Shown here one piece after another: positions 59,239-64,000 of a stretch of 64,000 bases of DNA. The notes under the pieces were generated by a model, which worked only from the letters and a program-made list of their open reading frames with translations, was not told the DNA's origin and did not search any database. Source of the stretch: Acidimicrobiales bacterium. Lineage in GTDB: Bacteria; Actinomycetota; Acidimicrobiia; Acidimicrobiales; SZUA-35. The DNA is taken from assembly GCA_020629695.1 (NCBI GenBank), contig JAHDCV010000006.1, positions 28,491 through 92,490 of the forward strand, in the 5' to 3' direction. Numbering within the stretch: position 1 is the first letter of the stretch; every line of letters starts with the position of its first letter. Position numbers and translations under genes: made by a program.

Positions 59239-61596
59239 TCAGAACGGGTCGTCGGCGGCCCCGAGTGTCGTGGTGAGCAGGGCGAGCGCGGCGTGTTTGT
59301 CGAGCGGCTCGTTGCCGTTGCCGCACTTCGGCGACTGCACACACGAGGGGCAACCGCTGGTGCAGGTGCAGTTCCGGAGCACGTCGATGGTCGCGGCGAG
59401 ATGGCGATCGGCGGCGCCGAAGGCCAACTCCGCGATGCCGGCGCCACCGGGATGGCCGTCGTAGATGAAGATCGACGGCAGGCCGGTCTGAGGTGCCTCG
59501 GCGATCGAGACCCCACCGACGTCCCAGCGATCGCAGATCGTGAACAGAGGCAGGATGCCGATGCCCGCGTGCTCGGCGGCATGGAGCGCGCCGGGCACGG
59601 CGAACGGTCGGACACCGGCGGCCGCGACGACGTCGGGGTCCCACTCGTACCGGATCGAGCGTGTCTCGAGCTCGGAAGGAGGAAGGTCGAGGTCGTGGGT
59701 CTCGGCGGGGCCGGAGGATCCCTGCTGGTGGACGCGGTATCCCGTGACGGTCGTCGTGACCCGGACCGAACCGATGTGCAGCGTCGACCTGCCCACCTGC
59801 TTCCGTTCGTCGTCGTCGAGGACCTCGATCGCGATGTCGGACCGCACCGAGGTCCATGTCGAGCCGTCGTGTTCCGACACGATCGCCTCCCGGCTGTGCA
59901 GGTCGAGGGTCTCGACCTTCCATGGCTGGCCCCGGTGCAGGTAGACCGCGCCCGGATGGACGATGTTCGGAGCCCGTCCGGCTTCGACCGTTCCGATCAA
60001 TCGGCCGTCTTCGGTGACGATCCGCACCTCTCCCACCGAGGTGGAACGAAGCCCGATCCGATGGAACGGCATGCCCCGACCGCTCCACACCGCCCGCGGG
60101 ATCATCGAGCGATCGGGACGGAGCTTCAGGTCGTCTCCGACGACGGCGCGACGGACGCCGTCGTCGAGTACGTCCGGCCACCACCGTTCGTCGATCGGGG
60201 TGAGCGGGTACTCGTAGGCCGCACAGCCGAGGTGCGGGTCGAGAATGTGCGGGTTGGCGACGTTGACCACGGCTGGTTCCGGTGGACGTTCGAAGAGGTC
60301 CTGCGGGTTGCTCATGAACCACTGGTCGAGTTGGTCCTCGCCGGCGACGAGCACGGCGAGCGATGATCGGTCACGCCGACCGGCCCGCCCGACCTGCTGC
60401 CAGAACGAGGCGATCGTGCCGGGGAAACCGACGAGCACGGTGGCGTCGAGGCCGCCGATGTCGATGCCGAGCTCGAGCGCGGAGGTCGCGATCACCGCAC
60501 GGACGGACCCGGCCGCCACCTCCGCCTCGATCTCGCGACGTTCGGCCGCCAGGTAGCCGGCCCGGTAGGGACGAACGGTGTCGGCGAGTTCCGGAGGCAG
60601 CGCTCGTTGCACCCCGGCGGCCACCCGTTCGGTCTGCGCTCGGCTCGAACAGAAGGTGATCACCCGGAGGCCGCTCGACACCAGTTCGCTCACGACCCGG
60701 ATCGCTTCGGTGGCGGGGGCGACTCGGCGCTGGCGGGACACGTCGGTGGAATCGTCGGCGCCCGCTCGCAGCGCCGGTTGGACGAGCGCGACGGCCTTCG
60801 CCGCCTGCGGTGAGCCGTCGGTGGTGACCGCCTCGACCGGTCGGCCGACGATCTCGGACGCGAGGGTGGCCGGATCGCCGATGGTGGCCGAACAGAGCAC
60901 GAACGTCGGCTCGGCGCCGTACAACCCGGCGATCCGTTGGAGCCGGCGCATGACGTGGGCGAGGTTGGTGCCGAAGATGCCCCGGAGCACGTGGAGCTCG
61001 TCGATGACGACGTAGCGGAGGCGCTTGAAGAACGTGGCCCATTTCGTGTGGTGGGGGAGCAGGGCGTGGTGGACCATCTCGGGGTTGGTCAACAACACGT
61101 TGGCGTTCGATCGGGCCCACGTCCGTTCGTTGCGCGAGGCGTCTCCGTCATAGGTGACGGCGGTGAGGCGGTCGACGCCGAGCTCGCCGAAGGCCCGGAG
61201 CTGATCCTGTGCGAGCGCCTTGGTGGGATAGATGAGCAGTGAGGTCGACGGACGGAGCCCGTCCACGATCGACTCGGCGATCGGCAGCTGGTAGCAGAGC
61301 GACTTGCCCGAGGCCGTGCCGGTCGCGATGACGGTGTGCCTGCCCGCCCGGATGTGGTCGATCGCTTCGGCTTGGTGGCTCCACAACGACGAGGGGCCGA
61401 CACCGGCGAGCGTGCCGGGCCACGGCTCGGCCAATGTCGAGACGCGACCCTCGCGTGCCGGCAGCCGCTGCACGTGCACCAGGCGTCCGTCCGCAGCGAG
61501 GCCCTCGATCGCGAGGTCGGGATCGGCGATGCGCCGATCGTGGAGGACCGAGACGCCGAGGCCGGCATCACCGAGTGGAGAGGGGTCCGCCGACAC
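59239..61596 (-). CDS. DEAD/DEAH-box helicase with C-terminal zinc domain, MrfA/YprA-like
   Basis: 785 residues. Motif I is ATGTASGKSLCY, motif II is IDELH, motif III CSATIG, and motif VI QQVGRAGRR. The C-terminal DUF1998 domain carries a four-Cys cluster, CTCTSGCPSC, as in Bacillus MrfA, which acts in mitomycin-type DNA damage repair. It is a 3'-5' helicase of the SF2 Hrq1 group. GTG start at 61594-61596. Divergent from a photolyase-like operon across 94 bases, so a DNA repair block. Confidence 0.9.
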   Translation of the reverse strand: MSADPSPLGDAGLGVSVLHDRRIADPDLAIEGLAADGRLVHVQRLPAREGRVSTLAEPWPGTLAGVGPSSLWSHQAEAIDHIRAGRHTVIATGTASGKSLCYQLPIAESIVDGLRPSTSLLIYPTKALAQDQLRAFGELGVDRLTAVTYDGDASRNERTWARSNANVLLTNPEMVHHALLPHHTKWATFFKRLRYVVIDELHVLRGIFGTNLAHVMRRLQRIAGLYGAEPTFVLCSATIGDPATLASEIVGRPVEAVTTDGSPQAAKAVALVQPALRAGADDSTDVSRQRRVAPATEAIRVVSELVSSGLRVITFCSSRAQTERVAAGVQRALPPELADTVRPYRAGYLAAERREIEAEVAAGSVRAVIATSALELGIDIGGLDATVLVGFPGTIASFWQQVGRAGRRDRSSLAVLVAGEDQLDQWFMSNPQDLFERPPEPAVVNVANPHILDPHLGCAAYEYPLTPIDERWWPDVLDDGVRRAVVGDDLKLRPDRSMIPRAVWSGRGMPFHRIGLRSTSVGEVRIVTEDGRLIGTVEAGRAPNIVHPGAVYLHRGQPWKVETLDLHSREAIVSEHDGSTWTSVRSDIAIEVLDDDERKQVGRSTLHIGSVRVTTTVTGYRVHQQGSSGPAETHDLDLPPSELETRSIRYEWDPDVVAAAGVRPFAVPGALHAAEHAGIGILPLFTICDRWDVGGVSIAEAPQTGLPSIFIYDGHPGGAGIAELAFGAADRHLAATIDVLRNCTCTSGCPSCVQSPKCGNGNEPLDKHAALALLTTTLGAADDPF

Positions 61597-61690
61597 GTGC
61601 CCAGTCTACGACCGGCCCCCGACACCGCCCGAACACGTGTTCAGTCGCCGGATGTGTCGTCGATGGCCGCTCTCGGCGACCATCGACGGC

Positions 61691-63181
61691 ATGGACACGA
61701 TCTGGGTGCTCGGCGATCAACTCCGAGCCGACACGGGCGCCCTCGCCGGGCGCGAACCCGGTCGCTGTCGAGTGTTGCTCGTCGTGTCCGACACGAAGCT
61801 CGCCTCGAAGCGTTGGCACGTGCAACGCCTGCACCTCGTCGTCTCGGCGATGCACCACTTCGCTGCCGAACTCCGCGACGCCGGCCACCTCGTCGACCTC
61901 CGGACGGCCCCGACGATGGCGGACGGTGTGCGCGCCCATGTGGCCGAGTTCGAACCGGACCGCGTGATCGCCATGGAGCCGATGTCGTGGGACGGGCTCG
62001 CCATGTTCGAACGCCTCGGCGTCGAGACCGTCGCCAACGACCAGTTCCTCTGCCATTGGCGCGAGTTCGCCGACTGGCAGGCCGACCGCAAGCGGTTCGT
62101 GATGGAGGACTTCTACCGCTGGCAGCGGACTCGGCTCGGCATCCTCATGGAGGCCGACGGCAGCCCGGCGGGCGGCGGATGGAACTTCGACAAGGACAAC
62201 CGCGAACCGCCTCCCGAGGACGGCCGGAGCTGGCCTGCGATCACCCGGTTCGAGCGATCGGCGGTCGACGACGAGGTCCTGGAGTTGGTCGAGGGACTCG
62301 ACGTGTGGGGAGACGCACCCGACGGCACGTGGCCCGTCACGCGGACCCAGGCGCTGCAGCGGCTCGACGACGTCATCACCCACGCCCTCCCGGTCTTCGG
62401 GCCCCATGAGGACGCGATGTTGACGGCCGAGTGGAAGCTCGCCCACTCCGTGCTCGCCTCGTCGATGAACCTCGGCCTGCTCCATCCCGGTGAGATCGCC
62501 GAGGCCGCCGAAGCCGCCTATCGGGAGGGTCGGGTCCCGATCGCCTCCGCCGAGGGGTTCATCCGACAGGTCATCGGCTGGCGGGAGTACGTGTGGGGGG
62601 TGTTCTGGCTGTGGATGCCGGGGTACCGCACCGAGAACCAGCTCGATGCGACCCGGTCGGTCCCGGTCGCCTTCACCGAGGGCCGCACCGAGATGGCCTG
62701 CGTGGCTTCGGCCCACGGTCACCTCCGCGCCCACGGGTACACCCACCACATCGAACGCCTGATGGTGTTCGGCAACCTCGCCCTCACGGCAGGGGTCGAT
62801 CCGGCGGCCATGGTCGAGTGGATGTGGGCGAGCTTCGTCGACGGGGCCGAGTGGGTGATGCTGCCGAACGTGATCGGCATGGCGCTGCACGCCGATGGCG
62901 GCCGCATGGCGACGAAGCCGTACGCGTCCGGCGGCGCCTACATCAACAGGATGTCGGATTCCTGCAAGGGCTGCCGCTACGACCCGAAGAAGCGAACGGG
63001 GCCGACCGCCTGCCCCTTCACGACGCTCTACTGGGACTTCCTCGCACGCAACGAGGCCGCCTTCACGGGCAACCACCGGATGGGCCAGCAGCTCGCGGGT
63101 ATGCGTCGGCTGAAGGATCTGGACGCCACCCGCGAGCGGGCCGGCGAGGTCCTCGAGCGGCTCGACGCCGGAACACTCTGA
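61691..63181 (+). CDS. Photolyase/cryptochrome-related protein, FeS-BCP/PhrB type
   Basis: 496 residues. WVLGDQLRAD opens the N-terminal fold of the deoxyribodipyrimidine photolyase-related (DPRP, PF04244) family; GFIRQVIGWREYVWGVFWL and HIERLMVFGNLAL follow, and SCKGCRYDPK with TACPF gives Cys ligands of the [4Fe-4S] cluster of FeS-BCP enzymes. It repairs (6-4) photoproducts or serves as photoreceptor. ATG at 61691. It starts a three-gene coupled set with the DUF2256 gene and a second photolyase-type gene. Confidence 0.87.
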   Translation: MDTIWVLGDQLRADTGALAGREPGRCRVLLVVSDTKLASKRWHVQRLHLVVSAMHHFAAELRDAGHLVDLRTAPTMADGVRAHVAEFEPDRVIAMEPMSWDGLAMFERLGVETVANDQFLCHWREFADWQADRKRFVMEDFYRWQRTRLGILMEADGSPAGGGWNFDKDNREPPPEDGRSWPAITRFERSAVDDEVLELVEGLDVWGDAPDGTWPVTRTQALQRLDDVITHALPVFGPHEDAMLTAEWKLAHSVLASSMNLGLLHPGEIAEAAEAAYREGRVPIASAEGFIRQVIGWREYVWGVFWLWMPGYRTENQLDATRSVPVAFTEGRTEMACVASAHGHLRAHGYTHHIERLMVFGNLALTAGVDPAAMVEWMWASFVDGAEWVMLPNVIGMALHADGGRMATKPYASGGAYINRMSDSCKGCRYDPKKRTGPTACPFTTLYWDFLARNEAAFTGNHRMGQQLAGMRRLKDLDATRERAGEVLERLDAGTL

Positions 63182-63588
63182 TGCCGGATCGAGCCGATCG
63201 TCGGGCCCGGCAACGTCTCGGCACGGTGCCGACGAAGGACTGCGCGTCCTGCGGCCGGCTGATCGAGTGGCGGAAGAAGTGGGAGCGCAGCTGGGGCGAG
63301 GTCCGCTATTGCTCCGACACGTGCCGTCGGCGCAGGGTCCGGCCGGTCGACACCGAACTCGAAGCCGCCATCACCGACCTGCTCGCCGCCCGGGCGACGG
63401 GTGCGTCGATCTGCCCGTCGGAAGCCGCTCGCCGGGTCGACCCCGACGACTGGCGGCCGCTCATGGAGCCGGCTCGTGCCGCCGCTCGGCGTCTGGTCGT
63501 CGCGGGCGAGATCGAGATCACCCAACGGGGCCACGTGGTCGACCCGTCGACGGCCAGAGGTCCCATCCGTCTCCGACTGCGCCGCTGA
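63181..63588 (+). CDS. DUF2256-DUF3253 fusion protein
   Basis: 135 residues. The N-terminal part has CASCGRLIEWRKKWERSW and VRYCSDTCR, the small zinc-ribbon DUF2256; the C-terminal part (LEAAITDLLAARATGASICPSEAARRVDPDDWR) is a DUF3253 winged-helix-like domain. DUF2256 genes commonly sit next to cryptochrome/photolyase genes. Start shares one base with the previous stop (TGATG). Probably DNA-binding accessory protein; inferred. Confidence 0.8.
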   Translation: MPDRADRRARQRLGTVPTKDCASCGRLIEWRKKWERSWGEVRYCSDTCRRRRVRPVDTELEAAITDLLAARATGASICPSEAARRVDPDDWRPLMEPARAAARRLVVAGEIEITQRGHVVDPSTARGPIRLRLRR

Positions 63589-63594
63589 GGTCCG

Positions 63595-64000
63595 ATGCCA
63601 TCGCTCCCCACCCCCGATCCGGGCCGCCCCGCCGCCGAGGCCTTCGTCGCCGAGCATCTCGCTCATCTCGTCCGTGACGAGGTGCGTGGATCCGATCGAT
63701 TCCGCGGGGGTCAGATGGCGGCCGATGCGGCGGTCCAGTCCTACGACGTCGCCGGCTACGCCGGCCGGCGCAACGAGGTCGCACCCCAGTCCCGACGGGG
63801 GGCCTCGGCCCTGTCGCCGTATGTCCGGTACGGCCTCGTGACGCTGGCCGAGTTGTGGCGCCACGTCGCCGACGGTCCGCCGAAGGATCGCAGCAAGTTC
63901 CGCGACGAACTGTTGTGGCAGGAGTACGCCCGCCACTGGTACGCCCGCCTCGGCACGGCCACGAGGAGCGGGGTCCGTGCCGAACTCGACAGCTCCGCTG
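63595..64000 (+). CDS. FAD-binding photolyase-type protein without antenna domain (partial)
   Basis: 135 codons from the ATG at 63595, cut by the right edge. RRNEVAPQSRRGASALSPYVRYG and DELLWQEYARHWYARL match the start of the C-terminal FAD/helical domain of DNA photolyases. The normal 130-200 residue N-terminal alpha/beta antenna domain is absent; the chain begins directly in the helical part. Similar short photolyase relatives are known. It lies in the same operon as the FeS-BCP gene. Confidence 0.72.
   Translation, partial: MPSLPTPDPGRPAAEAFVAEHLAHLVRDEVRGSDRFRGGQMAADAAVQSYDVAGYAGRRNEVAPQSRRGASALSPYVRYGLVTLAELWRHVADGPPKDRSKFRDELLWQEYARHWYARLGTATRSGVRAELDSSA

Noticed and set aside
58164..59615. 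A longer start for the GlxA-type regulator
   Set aside because: The extra 154 codons run antisense into the helicase C-terminus and lack a fold; the GTG at 59153 starts immediately before the DJ-1 domain.

Overview
The window is one continuous stretch of high-GC (roughly 68-70 percent), densely coded bacterial chromosome with no mobile elements, CRISPR arrays or rRNA. The gene set points to an actinobacterium, most likely class Acidimicrobiia (Ilumatobacter/Iamia-like). The indicators are a WhiB protein, an acyl-CoA carboxylase epsilon subunit, paired ArsA/Get3-like ATPases, LigC-type ligase, a DUF4244 pilin in a Tad operon, a single-chain MeaA mutase, type II glutamine synthetase beside a GlnR-like regulator, and many GTG starts without a Shine-Dalgarno sequence. 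The assignment is inference from gene content. No gap between genes exceeds 300 bases.

Layout. 1-5.2 kb: DNA end-joining enzymes (separate LigD-type polymerase, cut by the window edge, and LigC), an HD phosphohydrolase, a HIT protein and a membrane-anchored HExxH protein. 5.3-14.7 kb: acyl-CoA metabolism (carboxylase beta and epsilon, MeaA/ethylmalonyl-CoA mutase, 3-hydroxyacyl-CoA dehydrogenase) mixed with a methyltransferase, an APH kinase, a degenerate GGDEF protein and aat. 14.7-20.7 kb: cyclophilin, lysC-asd, a MazG-like protein, an MpaB-type oxygenase, tRNA-Pro(CGG), a receiver-domain protein and a STAS protein. 20.7-24.3 kb: Get3-like ATPase pair, NfeD protein, WhiB. 24.4-27.4 kb: selB and selA. 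27.4-31.2 kb: FxsA, a metal-ligand-less metallo-beta-lactamase-fold protein, and an ECF sigma/anti-sigma/MscS-like operon opposite a second conserved-TM-helix channel-like gene. 31.2-35.9 kb: Mrp and ErpA iron-sulfur assembly, a thioredoxin-fold lipoprotein, an odd 2Fe-2S/molybdopterin-type fusion, RidA. 35.9-43.8 kb: acetylpolyamine amidohydrolase-like enzyme, serS, glutamate dehydrogenase, GlnR-like regulator, type I and type II glutamine synthetases, a secreted repeat protein. 43.9-53.4 kb: nadE, M15 peptidase, a gene behind a MerR/SoxR-type promoter, an FAD amine oxidase, class D beta-lactamase, two uncharacterised genes, an ABM protein, a principal-like sigma factor, an EEP phosphatase. 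53.5 kb: tRNA-Sec (selC). 53.7-57.5 kb: compact Tad pilus operon. 57.5-59.2 kb: DJ-1/PfpI protein and GlxA-type regulator. 59.2-64 kb: MrfA-like helicase and a light-repair/cryptochrome cluster, cut by the right edge.

How the genes work together. selA, selB, selC and serS cover seryl-tRNA charging, conversion and delivery of selenocysteine; selD and the selenoproteins are not here. gdhA, the GlnR-like regulator and two glutamine synthetases form a nitrogen assimilation locus with operator-like repeats in the divergent intergenic region. lysC-asd start the aspartate-family pathway. Mrp and ErpA face each other as iron-sulfur carriers. The photolyase genes and MrfA-like helicase form a DNA repair block at the right edge; LigD-Pol and LigC form one at the left. 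Many genes are translationally coupled by ATGA or GTGA overlaps. Five convergent gene pairs share compact hairpins whose stem bases are the two opposing stop codons.
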